Below, piece by piece: positions 12,307-21,829 of a stretch of 62,000 nucleotides of DNA (position 1 is its first letter; every line of letters starts with the position of its first letter). Below the pieces are notes generated by a model. That model was not told where the DNA came from and searched no databases. It was given only the letters and a program-made list of their open reading frames with translations. The stretch spans positions 1,210,001-1,272,000 of the forward strand of contig WPIO01000070.1 in assembly GCA_009760855.2 (NCBI GenBank), written 5' to 3'. Both the position numbers and the translations under genes were made by a program. Origin of the DNA: Cristatella mucedo. Taxonomy: Eukaryota; Bryozoa; Phylactolaemata; Cristatellidae.

Positions 12307-12530
12307 CGGAGGAGCCTCCTGTGAGTCGCTTCGCTCTCTTCTCGAGGCAATCTGCTGCAACAATCGATGGGGGCGCGGCAAAGATGGCTGCCGCTCCTGC
12401 GACGCTGGTCGAGCTGCTTCGACAACGTTTGCAATCATTGCAATGCGCTGGTGTCGCTCGCTCCACGCGTCACGCGTCGTGTGACTCTCGCTGCGACGTT
12501 TCCGGACGCTTCGGAGATGCGTAATGCAGC
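12307..12530 (+). CDS. Possible first exon (start at 12384) in CpG-rich right flank
   Basis: This unique CpG-rich DNA follows the array. It contains an ATG at 12384 in strong Kozak context (GCAAAGATGG), opening a frame that begins MAAAPATLVELLRQRLQSLQ, an alanine-rich start followed by an amphipathic leucine-rich helix. The frame ends at a TAA near 12524. GT dinucleotides after the helix could serve as splice donors. No downstream exon was identified and no family is recognised. If real, the minisatellite would lie directly upstream of the transcript. It may equally be a chance ORF in GC-rich DNA. Confidence 0.25.
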
Positions 12531-13255
12531 GATCTAGGCTAGGCGTCGTATGGCGAAGCTGTAGCGACGACCGGTCGTTCTGTCTCCTGTTTCGCAGGCA
12601 ACTATCTCGTCTCCGCGTGCCCGCTCATCGACTTGGGACATCGGCCTCCATGATTTGTTTATCGTCACGCTTAAATGGCTTTTTTCTTTGGTTATGCCCT
12701 TAAGATTTGAGCTTCGCGAATGCGATGCCGCGATCTTTGTGTCCTTATAAGTCAAACAACTTGCAATAACAATTTACTCAATAATAACGATACCAATAAT
12801 CATAATACATTTGTATGCCTCCCTAGGAGAGCTGAATCTCTTCCCAGGCACATTACATACGCTGTCAAGAAAGCGAGGTCAAATGATTCGTGGTAGCGTG
12901 CGCAATGTCACAATGCATAACGCGGTTAGAGGTGAAGGAGAAAGCATTGCAGTTACGACAATACCGCGGCTGCTGAATCAACGTGCTTATGTTAAAAGCA
13001 GACGCATCGCACTTCCTGTTTTGATTCGCGGAAACCATCCCTAGATCAACCCATTGCGCAAGTCTGCTGGTGGTCGGTGTATGCCCAGCTAAGAAAACTA
13101 CTCGACGCTAGCAATTCTCGTACCCTTCAGACCACCTAACTGAGTGCAGTGCAGATGCGACTCAATTGGCAAGCCAAATGATGTGATGAGCGTGACGACT
13201 CACAGTCGCTATGTCGCTAGTGCGAAGTTTCGTATGAAGGCAAGCTCCTCCGTAG
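12531..13255. other. No gene recognised
   Basis: Mixed-composition unique DNA. Short frames on both strands lack splice context or recognisable domains. Confidence 0.4.
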
Positions 13256-13257
13256 GT

Positions 13258-13390
13258 GGTGCCCACTAAATAAGAATAATAATAACAATAATGCACTTGA
13301 TAAAGTGCCCTCAGAGAACTCAATCTCTCTCTCTAGGCGGTTTAAATTTGCTGCAAAGGGAAATGCAATTGAATGGTGATTAATATCATG
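13258..13390 (-). mobile_element. LINE family A 3' end, minus orientation
   Basis: Contains the family A tail read on the minus strand: GCAGCAAATTTAAA, CCGCCTAGAGAGAGAGATTG, AGTTCTCTGAGGGCAC, TTATCAAGTGCATTATTG. An AT-rich ATTATTATT tract follows. Only the last 130 bp or so of the element are present. Confidence 0.8.
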
Positions 13391-13882
13391 CTTGATAAAC
13401 AAAGAAAAACGTTACTATTTGTTCTAGTTTTGCGTAATTCCTGAATTGTGATGTTGGATTCCAATCATGACATCCAAGTTACCGAATAAAGCCTCGGCAC
13501 AGAAGTCGGAACCTCGGGTTCTCCTTTGGCATTCTAGGCCCGCGAGATGCCGCAAAGTGAGCCCGCGAGCGCAAACTTGTTTGAATTAGACACTTGAATC
13601 AATAGCAACTCGATCGCCTCTGCTAACACAGAAAGCTCCTCTTAACCGAACAAATATCTCGATAGGGTGGCTGGCAGCCCATTAGTGCCAAGAGGCCTCG
13701 GGCGCAGGTGCTTGAATTGCAGCCTTTTAAGACCAAATGCCCAGTCCTAAAGTCGCGTACCCTGGTCATCCAAAACCAAGGAGAAAGGATCAAAATAATG
13801 TTTTCAAAAATCGCTGCATGCTATTACCAGCGCAGCGTGCCGCGAAAATGGCGTTGCACCGCCAGACTTCATTTTTTACTTT

Positions 13883-13886
<4 letters not shown>

Positions 13887-13962
<76 letters not shown>

Positions 13963-13978
13963 TCTCTCTCTCTCTCTC
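13887..13978. repeat. (CT)n microsatellite
   Basis: About 90 bp of nearly pure CT dinucleotides with one CCC interruption near 13958. The downstream text continues TCGCCCGCTATGCT. Confidence 0.97.
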
Positions 13979-13979
13979 G

Positions 13980-15480
13980 CCCGCTATGCTGACGGTGTTT
14001 TCTTTCTCTCAGGTACCCAATGCACTCTATCTCTCCTCTTATATTGATTTAGATTCGGTTCTCTTAGGGCCGTACACAAAAGACCAATCACTGTTATTAA
14101 TCTTAGGTATTGACGGTTTTATCGAATTGCAATAACGTGAAGCTTCAATTAGGAATTGAGTTGTCCTAGCCAACGGAAAAATTTTAGCAATATTCTACTG
14201 AGCTACGTCATCGTTTTTACAATTATTGAAGTATTACCCGAACTCAGGTATTCATAGTTTTACGACTACTTAGTCTGAGATCATAACAGCTAACAAAAGA
14301 GAGCACTGCGTGGAATCTAATGCATCCGCCTGCTTCACAGAAACGCGATGAGCTGCGAGCTCGTTGTTATTACTCGTGTGGGAGAATACCACGGCTTCAG
14401 ACGCGTTCCTTCTACACGTTTCTTCTGCTTGCCCGAGTGTCTAGCGCCATTTTATCTATGAACGATGTGGAAGAAATGTATTCCGTGCGCCGGGGGGGGG
14501 GCGAGGAATGTTGAAACGGAAGCAGGTACTCTTTTTAATTGTGCACTCGGCCTCGGTAGAACTCTTAGTGTGGCGTGGCGTGCTCCTTTTTTTTCTCGTC
14601 CCACTCTAAACCTTTTAGGGCAGACGTCAACGTTTATCATTGTCAGACATCAGCTGTCAGACATCAGACTCCATCTCTGGCATCCACACCGGCATGCATC
14701 TCGGCAAGGCAAAAATGCGTTACATCTCTAAAAGAAAAAACTTCCCTGCTCCCTCCTCTCGACAAAAGCGCAGTCGCCGACGCTGCATTGTACGTGCAGC
14801 TCGCGTCACCTTAGTGGGCGGGGGCCTTATGACTTGACATCGTCACGCTGCACAACGCAGCTCGGAGTGACTAACCAATGGGATACAGTCTGGTAGGTCA
14901 CGTGACCATTGACCTGGCGTACCCATCCACTACCTGCGATGCCGACAAGAATCGCATTTGCTAGGTTTGGTAAGTTCCTGCCTAAAACATTTCTTTCTTT
15001 CTAATCTAGACAGGACTTTCTTTCTAATCTAGACAAAGAGAGCTAAAACGTTTCGCTTCGTTTATGGAAGAATGCCCACTTTTATGGCTAAACGAAAAAT
15101 ACTCTAGGATTTAGCTTGAAAGCAATCCTGCAGCCGCAGGCGGCTGAGTGGTCTACGCTCGCAGACTCATGGGGATAGACCGGAGCGGCGCGCCCTCTTG
15201 CCAACTCGGCACGCCATTTACTGCCAAGGTCAAGGCTTGACAGCCAAGCCAATAAATCCTGCTTGGAAACAACACCGCTCTGTTTGCACCAGCTGCGACG
15301 CTCTCGGTATCACAAAAACCGGCGGAGCATTAACTAGGTGGGGAAAAACGAGTAAGCGTCAGTCAGGCGTACATCGACAGTCACGCTTCGCTGCAATCTG
15401 ACGACTTTGCATTCGGTAGAAGGATCCTTCGCAATTTTACTTTGCATGAAATGTTACTTTGAAGCACTGCGAGTGATCTC
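13980..15480. other. No gene recognised
   Basis: Holds a G10 run near 14492, a direct repeat of TCAGACATCAG near 14641-14664, and a direct repeat of CTTTCTTTCTAATCTAGACA at about 14992-15035. No coding frame with supporting splice sites or homology was seen. Confidence 0.4.
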
Positions 15481-15499
15481 ATATTTCATATGGCAATTA

Positions 15500-16312
15500 A
15501 ATGCGTTTAGCCGCGGCCCCGGTTGACGCACGCAGCATGCTGGAGTTAGTTTTCAGTCACGTGACTGCGCGACTAGCGACTCGTTGCTGCGACGCTAGCG
15601 CGGAAGCTCTGAGCCGGTACAATTCGAGACTGAAAGTGGGTGGAAGTAGAGAATGCAGGAAAATTGGACCGCCGTTATGCAATCCGGCCACGGGAAGCAG
15701 TCACGACAGCCGGCAAGAAGCCTCCTAGAAACCAAGTTCGGACAGCGACAACGCGAAATAGACTCGTCCTTCTCTCTCGCCGGAAACTGTCGCGTAGCAG
15801 GTGTCGCGCGCAGCGCGACACCTGCTACGCGCACGCGCCTCTCCGGCTGCGCGCGCGTAAGCAGCCGTTTCTTTTCCGTCCGCCGCGCGCTGCGCCGCTG
15901 TCGCGTGCTGTCGCAAAGCGTCGCAGCGCGCGAGGTTTTTCGATCCATCCTTTTCGAGGCTTTGCCGTCCTGGGCGGCGCGGCGGCGCTGCCTCGCTGCG
16001 TCTTCTTTGCGCGGCGGCGCTGCGTCTTCTGCGCACGGGTTATCGGAGCCTCGGAGCTTCGGCCGAAGCTCGACGTTACCGCGGCGTCGCTGCGGGAGAG
16101 ACGCTTGCCTCCGCCTCGCCTCTCGGGAGACTGGAGGAGGCGCGAGGCTGCGCTCGGCAGCCGCTGTAGCGCTGCTGCGCTGCGCCATCGGCGGCGGCGC
16201 CGCCGCCGCCGACGGCTCGGTCAGATTCTGAGGCCACCGATCCTGTTGCTCGGAAGGTGTCGACGCGGCGATGCGACCTGCCGCATCGACGCCGCCGCCA
16301 CCGCCGCCGCCG
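15500..16312. other. GC-rich block with overlapping open frames, no assigned gene
   Basis: Strongly CpG-rich DNA downstream (in transcript sense) of the minus-strand ORF that ends at 16313. Long Arg/Ala-rich frames are open on both strands at once, as expected from GC-rich, stop-poor DNA. It also contains a GGCGGCGGC/GCCGCCGCC palindrome around 16190-16210. I assign no protein. Confidence 0.4.
15791..15831. repeat. Perfect 19-bp inverted repeat with a 3-nt loop
   Basis: Arm CGCGTAGCAGGTGTCGCGC (15791-15809), loop GCA, then the exact reverse complement (15813-15831). It lies in CpG-rich DNA within overlapping open frames on both strands, with none clearly coding. Confidence 0.97.
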
Positions 16313-16993
16313 CTAGACGCGCGCGAGCTCGTCGGGCGACTCGGCGGCGGCAGAGCGAGCTCTTGTGTCCGCGATCGAGCGAGCGAGCTCTGTCTCCGCG
16401 CCGTCGCCGCTCGGCGCGTAGCGCGGACTGGCGCCGCGCGAGAGCGCCGTGCCAGCGTCGTGCGCGTCGGCTGCTGTTGAAGCCTCGGTCAGCAGCTCCG
16501 GGTCACCGACTTCTTCGTCGTAGCGGTCGTCCGCGCTCGGCCACTCGTCGTGCCGCGCACCGCCGTCCACTGACGCCGCAGTAGGTGTCGAATCGCCGAC
16601 GCGTGGGGCCGCGTCGGCGCCTCCACTGCTGCCGATGCTGCCGCCCCGAGGTGCGAGCTCGGCGCTTGTCGGGCGACTCGGCGGCGGCGGCAGTGCGAGC
16701 GCCGCATCCGCGCCGTCACCGCTCGGCGCGAAGTAGCGCAAAGAGGCGATGTGCGGGAGCGTCAGGGTGACCTCGTTTGCAGACGCGGCGGCGGCAGCGG
16801 CGGAAGCATCGTAGACCAGCGCCAGGTCATGGTCGCAGAACTCGGCGCTCGGCGGCGAGCGGGGCCGAGCGCCGCCGTCGTCCGGCCACGCCGCGGCCAA
16901 AAACCCGGCGGAAGCGGCGGGCGGCTGCTCAAGCTCCCGGTAAGATGGCTTCGTCGCAGGTGGCTGCTCCTGCTCCTGCTCCCGCTCCTGCTG

Positions 16994-17034
<41 letters not shown>

Positions 17035-17359
17035 GCTGCTCCTGCTGCTGCTCCTGCTCCTGCTCCTGCTCCTGCGCGCGAGGCGGCGGCTGCACCAGAG
17101 ACGGCGTCGCGTGCCGCTGCTCTCCAGTCTCGTGACCCTCTGGTCCTTGACCTTGACCTTGCACTCCGTCTGCGAGCGCAGCGGACCTGTTCAACCTCGC
17201 GTGATCGGTCGTCGAGTTAGCGTCAACGTCGACATCAACCGTATTTTTATGCGGATGCCTTTTGAAGAAACCACTCAGCTGGGAGCACGCATGGGCGACG
17301 GTGAATGTTACCAAAATGAACGCAAGGCAGAAAATCGCCATCTGGTCGCCCAGCGTCAT
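16313..17359 (-). CDS. Secreted or single-pass protein with Glu/Gln repeat, unknown family
   Basis: An intact 348-codon frame runs from ATG (17359-17357) to TAG (16315-16313). Residues about 7-23 form a hydrophobic stretch (MAIFCLAFILVTFTVAHA) ending in AHA-C, which resembles a signal-peptidase site; it could instead be a membrane anchor. The rest is predicted to be disordered. A Glu/Gln tract (EQEQEQQQEQ-type) lies at about residues 95-131, encoded by a CTCCTG/CTGCTC hexanucleotide repeat at about 16975-17085. After that comes Ala/Pro/Asp-rich sequence. A block RY(F)APSGDGA occurs twice, near residues 207 and 311, so part of the tail is internally duplicated. No known domain is visible. The frame may be one exon of a larger gene, and GC richness could inflate ORF length; the hydrophobic start and its duplicated copy at 18.5 kb argue that it is real. 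Confidence 0.5.
16975..17085. repeat. CTCCTG/CTGCTC hexanucleotide repeat
   Basis: Irregular run of CTCCTG and CTGCTG units. On the minus strand it encodes alternating Glu and Gln inside the ORF at 16313-17359. The unit is close in composition and strand bias to the 14-bp minisatellite but is not the same repeat. Confidence 0.85.
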
Positions 17360-17612
17360 CGTGGAAGTCAAACCTGGAACGGCAAACACTTCCGTCGTGT
17401 CGGTAGCTCAGCCTCGGCTTCCCGCGTATCTGCGTGTAGGAAGTCACGCACTTCCCGTAGGGTGAGGGGGCGACCACCACCATCACTTTCTCCTAGCGTC
17501 AGAGAACTCGAGAGCTTGTACGAGCGCGGGCCAGCAGCTGGCACGGGGCCAGCGGTACACGTGAGCAGCGTCAGCTCTCTGAGCCGACTGCCGGCACTTC
17601 GCGGTATATTTA

Positions 17613-17613
<1 letters not shown>

Positions 17614-17691
<78 letters not shown>
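17614..17691. repeat. (TA)n microsatellite
   Basis: About 78 bp of TA dinucleotides with a single TG change near 17665. It directly abuts a minus-oriented SINE-2 tail, so it is probably the expanded tail of that element. Confidence 0.95.
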
Positions 17692-17800
17692 TGTTCATTC
17701 GCATGGCACTCTAAGAGAACGTAATGTCTATCCGGGTGCTGTACACGTACCGCAGGGCTCGACCCCACGACCTTAGACGCGAAAGACAAGCGCCCTAGCA
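17692..17800 (-). mobile_element. SINE-2, degenerate copy, minus orientation
   Basis: Reading the minus strand gives a B-box-like GGGGTCGAGCCCTG, a GTACAGCACCCGGATAGACATTACGTTCTCTTAGAGTGCC tail equivalent, and then the TA tract. The block order matches the better copies at 19672 and 20364. Confidence 0.6.
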
Positions 17801-18448
17801 AGCTAAAGAGTGACGTCAGTGGGAGCGCCCTCTGGAGGCCGGCGCTCTCTAGAAGCCGCGCTCTCCCTGAGCCAATCATGCGCAGGGGGCGGGGCAGAGG
17901 GGGCGGAGTAGAGAGGGCGCGGCTCTCGGTCCGGCAGTAGATGGCAGGCTATTACTGCAAATATTAAATTGAGCAAAACTGCTCAAATTAAGCTATCGAG
18001 CCGTCCTGCGAACCCGCCCCGAGGTGCAATGGGCAACAACCGTTACGTGAACGCTAGCGAAGCCGGATGCACTGCGACAATGGGTGGTGATTGCGTCACC
18101 GACGACGCCTACCCGCACTTAGCCAGGCCAGCCTGCCATGCTTCCCTTTTAAAAGGTGAATGCAGCACGTGGCAGCCGGGAGGAGTCAGCAAAAGCTTCA
18201 ATGCAGCTTTTCCAAGCGTGTTGAAGGCTGCATGCTTTTCTGCTCGCAAACTCGCGATCAAAACTAATTGTCATGCGTTTTGACATTATATTTTCATTCG
18301 TCACTACCGGCTCTATTCGTGCAGTTTCTATTAGATAAAAGTTAACTTTGCTCTGCAAACTATAAGCTTTTAATACAAAATATAAATGAAAATGTATGCA
18401 CATATATATATTCATTTATTCATTGAGAATTAATGAAAATCCATGCAG
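17801..18448. other. No gene recognised
   Basis: Unique DNA between a SINE-2 copy and the duplicated ORF fragment. It contains a purine-rich GGGCGGGGCAGAGGGGGCGGAG stretch (GC-box-like, near 17886-17912). That lies upstream of the 16313-17359 ORF in minus-strand sense and could be promoter sequence, which is inference only. Confidence 0.35.
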
Positions 18449-18580
18449 AAATGAACGCAAGGCACGAAATCGCCAGTTGGTCTCTCGCGTCCAGCGCCAT
18501 CGTAGAAGTCGAACCTGGAACGGCAAACGCTTCAGTCGCGTCGGTAGCTCAGCCCCAGCTTCCCGCGTATTAGCGTCTAG
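18449..18580 (-). pseudogene. Degenerate duplicate of the 5' end of the 16313-17359 ORF
   Basis: Aligns by eye to 17314-17438, covering the start codon, signal-like segment and upstream sequence. The ATG is kept at 18500-18498 and the frame reads MALDARDQLAISCLAFISAW before running into AT-rich DNA and a TGA near 18422. No Glu/Gln tract or tail follows. This is a partial copy lying 1.1 kb upstream, in the same orientation. It could also be an alternative first exon, but no convincing splice donor follows. Confidence 0.6.
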
Positions 18581-18854
18581 CTAGTCGGGGGCTGACTGTA
18601 CTGTTATTTTTAATTCCAAATAATACAATATAGTGTCACTGTCATCAAAGCAAAAACTATAAAACTTGGTCTACAAAATACGCTGCACGGACACAATCCT
18701 CAAAATGCGGTCAGACTCTGGGAGTGCTGTTAAAACGTCAAACTTGAAAACTAAACTGCCCCATAAGTATTGTAATAAATATATATTGTTAATCTGGACA
18801 ATACGATTTGTTGACATTGTTACGGCACCCAGTACGATATATTTTTAACACTGC

Positions 18855-19215
18855 AATAATAATAATAATAATAATATTGCACTTGATAAAGCGCCCTCAG
18901 AGAAATTAATCTCTCTCTAGGCGCTTTACATTTGCTGCAAAGTGATACGCAATAGAATAGTAAGTAAAATCATGCTTGAAAAACAAACAAAATGAATAAC
19001 ATGGTTAGGGGTTACATGCACTGGGTCAGCATGCAAATGTGGTTAGTGGCAGCATGAACAGTGTCAGCACGCATAAGCACATCAAGGACGAATCACAAGG
19101 ACCCACTAAATGCTGTCCTAAATAGGTATGTTTTTAAGTTTCTTTTAAATGTGGTCAGGTCAGGGGATGTTCTGATGCAGGTCGGGAGGGAGTTCCAGGC
19201 TGTGGGAGCATACAA
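18855..19215 (-). mobile_element. LINE family A 3' end, minus orientation
   Basis: The minus-strand text runs from GGAACTCCCTCCCGACCTGC (the WNSLP-type 3' coding end) through the FK..LKTYLFRTAF segment, GCATGCTGACCCAGTGCATG and the shared stem-loop tail AAGCGCC..AGAGATTA..GGGCGCTTTATCAAGTGCAATATTATT. It is 5'-truncated and nearly identical to the copy at 26620. Confidence 0.85.
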
Positions 19216-19670
19216 TACAATATATATTGTCGCATGAGTATACTTTAGAGGAGGCCTGCTCTGGGACGGCAAGCCATCGGTGCAGACAAAGCAAAGCTAC
19301 TCAAACTAATTTTTCGGAGCCCTCCTGTGGAAGCCGTCCGGAAGTGCTAGCCTAGATATGAGAGCGGCGGCGGCAGAGCTGCGGCTTGTCGAGCCATGGA
19401 TCGACCGGATGGAGCACCGACCCGGCGAACCAGCGGTGGCGGACCTCTATCGCCACTCGTAGAGAAGAGAAAAAATGTGTTCGCTCTCAGTCCCAGAGTG
19501 GACTGCATTTGATCGCAAGTGCCGTCGCACGCCTGATGCAGGGGCACGCCTTTACACCGTCGGCTCCGTCCTCGCGTAGCTGTAGCAATCTAAATCTCCT
19601 GCTCGAGCTCATTCGGTCGAACTGTTCTCATTTCAAGTGATCAGTTTCTCCCGTGCCTCATTGCAGCCCT
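19216..19670. other. No gene recognised
   Basis: Unique DNA between repeats. A short TATA-like AATACAATATATATT tract lies near 19215, then GC-rich sequence without a supported frame. Confidence 0.35.
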
Positions 19671-19671
19671 G

Positions 19672-19803
19672 ATTTGGCGCAGGGTTAAAGGTGCTCGCCG
19701 CCTTTGGCGACCGAGGTCGTGGGCTCGAGCCCTGCGGCATATGTGAAGCGCCTGGATAGAGAGTGAGTTATCTTCGGGTGCTATACACACCAATTATATT
19801 TTC
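19672..19803 (+). mobile_element. SINE-2 (tRNA-derived) with stem-loop tail
   Basis: A-box-like TTTGGCGCAGGGTTAAAGGTG, the GACCGAGGTCGTGG block and the B box GGGCTCGAGCCCTGCGG are followed by the tail AAGCGCCTGGATAGAGAGTG..TTCGGGTGCTATA and an AT-rich end. The tail matches the 3' end of LINE family A. Confidence 0.8.
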
Positions 19804-20363
19804 ATTCCACAGCGACAGTCAATGAAGCAATCGTCAGCTCGTCATTCGATCTTAACTGTGTCAGCAGACCATTTTAGAGCACGTGAGCTACAAGGTCAAG
19901 GGAAGAAAAAAGGACGGACAACTCCCTCCGAGCTGTATCCGCTGCACACGGCCGCCGCGCTCAGGTTTCGCACGGCGGCCGTCTGTCGCTGCGTGTCACG
20001 CGACGACGTGCGCGGCGCGTCTCTTGCGCGGCACTCACCGGGTCGTGGGGGCCAAGTTAAAAGGGCACCTAGATAGAGCTACGAGTCGCGTTCGCGATGT
20101 CAGACGGCAGCCGATTTAGGTTTGCATATAATTCGCCATTCGTTCGTCCGTCCCACGCCGTTCCCGCCTCCTCTGCCGGCAACGTCACCGTGAACAAGTC
20201 TCGAGGCAAGCGTACAGACGCCGCAGCGGAGATCGGTCCTCTCAAGCAGAGAGCGGCGCCCTCTAGTCGTGAGTGGCGCTCTCTAGCGGAGATGGGCGCC
20301 CTCTAGCCGCTCGAGAACGCTCGCTCCCCGCAGAGGTCATTGGGACGCGAGGCAACTGTCGCT
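19804..20363. other. CpG-rich DNA, no gene recognised
   Basis: Several short alanine- and arginine-rich frames are open, but none has splice context. It lies between two SINE-2 copies. Confidence 0.35.
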
Positions 20364-20532
20364 CTAAAGCAGCAGGCTCGGTCCAGCGGTCAAGGTGCTC
20401 TCGCCCCGGGGACCAAGGTCTGGCTGAGGTCGTGGGCTCGAACCCCGAGGCATACGTGAAGCGCCTGAGTAGAGATTAAGTTCTCTCGGGGCGCTATATA
20501 TAAATGAATTACATTGTATTATATTATATTGG
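20364..20532 (+). mobile_element. SINE-2, well-preserved copy
   Basis: tRNA-like head (GGCTCGGTCCAGCGGTCAAGGTGCTC), GAGGTCGTGGGCTCGAACCCCGAGG B-box region, then GTGAAGCGCCTGAGTAGAGATTAAGTTCTCTCGGGGCGCTATATATAAATGAATTA. It ends in TATTATATT. Confidence 0.85.
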
Positions 20533-20778
20533 TCCTTTGCTGTCCTGTCCTCTCTCTACGGCAGAAGGCTTTCCGCTGCGGCAGCGACAGCGGCGGGGAC
20601 GATGCCGCTTGCGCCCGAGAGAGCGGCCACGGGCGCTGGACCTGCGAATCGCCGGCGCCTCGACCTCGACCTCGTCCCTCGCGCGGAGCTCGCGACGCGA
20701 AGGCCTGCGCGTGCGCGCCTGCTCCTCGCTCTCGCTCCCCGACGCGGCTCGCACATCAGTAGTAAGCGGCGCCCGCAC
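20524..20778 (-). other. Possible further exon of the lectin gene
   Basis: The minus frame is rich in Arg, Glu and Ser (SESEEQARTRRPSRRELRARD), like a cytoplasmic or disordered tail. It lies just downstream of the lectin exons. No convincing acceptor was found and it overlaps a SINE-2 end, so this is weak. Confidence 0.2.
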
Positions 20779-20908
20779 GACTAGAATGAGATTCGCTTTT
20801 TTTAATCATCGAACCGAAAATTCACCCTGAGCACGAATGGTCGTTCAACTGAGGGCGTCCATGCCGGCCAGCGCTTCAACGTGGCGTGCGACCGCCCTCC
20901 GCCCTCAC

Positions 20909-21829
20909 CTCGGCAGCCTGCAGCGATGGCGGCGGCGAGGCCCGCCGCCATCGCCGCAGATCGCCGCCGGCAACGGCCGCCACCGCCGCGCTCCCTGCCC
21001 AGTCGACGCCGCCCGCTCGGCGGCCGCCGCCATATACCACAGACAGGGCCCGCGGTGCGCCGCCGCCGCCGCCGCCGCCGCCGCCGACGGCCGCTCTCGG
21101 GACTGCAAGAAGCCTGCACCTGGCACTTCGCGACCCTAGCGGCGAGGCGCGCGCGCGCGCGCGGGTTCTTACCGCTCGTCGGCGTCTTCGAGCAGAGGTA
21201 GGTGTGCGGCTGCGAGCAGTCGGCATCCTGGATGGTCACAGCGGCGGCGCCGCTGCCGCTCGCCAGCGTGGCCAGCAAGCAGGCCGGCTGGACGCGGCCA
21301 GGCGCCAGCGACACGTTGGCGCAAGCCGAACAATCGGTCACTGAAGCGCCATTGTGGTCGAGCGTCGTGCCGTTAGCGTAGGTGACGTAGTCGAGGAGCG
21401 AGACCACGGTCGTGGCGCCTCCGCGGCTGAACAAACTCAGCGCCGTCGTCAGGTCGGCGATCGTCTTCAGCGCCAGCAAGTCGGCGCTGCCGCTGCCGCC
21501 GGCGCCGCCGCGACACGCCGCCGACGCGTTGGCGTAGCTGGCCGTCGCACCGGCCAGCGTGTAGCAGCGTGACTGCGATGACAGGTACTGCCAGCCCGAA
21601 TCGCACGACGTGGAAGCCGCCGCGGCCGAACCTAGGTGAATAGGCGGAGACGGTGGCAGCGGCGGAGGCGTGAGCGAGGCGCAGGCGGCGGCCGCCGAGG
21701 GCGTCGCTCGCGCGACGCTCGGAGCGAGCGCGAGAGCGAGAGCGCGCGCGCGATAGAGAGAAAGAGAGAGCGCTCACCGAACAACCACGGCAATAGCACG
21801 GCGGCGCTCAGCACTCGATGCCAAACCAT
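20909..21829 (-). CDS. C-type lectin-like secreted protein (partial gene model)
   Basis: Exon 1 (21829-21778) encodes a signal peptide, MVWHRVLSAAVLLPWLF, and ends at a good donor (G|GTGAGC). Exon 2 (21631-21173, acceptor CACCTAG, donor G|GTAAGA) keeps phase. It encodes a C-type lectin-like domain: CDSGWQYLSSQSRCYTL, then the A..A.CRGG helix region, and ending in DCSQPHTYLCSK, the classic last two cysteines. The extra N-terminal cysteine fits a long-form domain. The WND calcium-site motif is not seen; VTIQDADC stands in its place, so calcium-dependent sugar binding is doubtful. A probable exon 3 (21102-20909, acceptor TTCTTGCAG, donor GAG|GTGAGG, phase consistent) is glycine- and arginine-rich because of a GCC repeat. 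Further exons were not identified. Confidence 0.75.

Noticed and set aside
2032-12524. Very long open frames (up to 3,441 codons) on both strands through the minisatellite
   Set aside because: They exist only because the 14-bp unit lacks stop codons. They begin at non-ATG codons or inside the array and encode nothing but the repeat cycle.
15595-16584. Overlapping Arg/Ala-rich ORFs on both strands
   Set aside because: Simultaneous openness on both strands in CpG-rich DNA, with no domains, splice logic or start context, points to compositional artefacts.
20802-21172. Continuation of the lectin ORF beyond 21173
   Set aside because: A consensus donor (G|GTAAGA) ends the domain exon, and the read-through is Arg repeats from a GCC tract.
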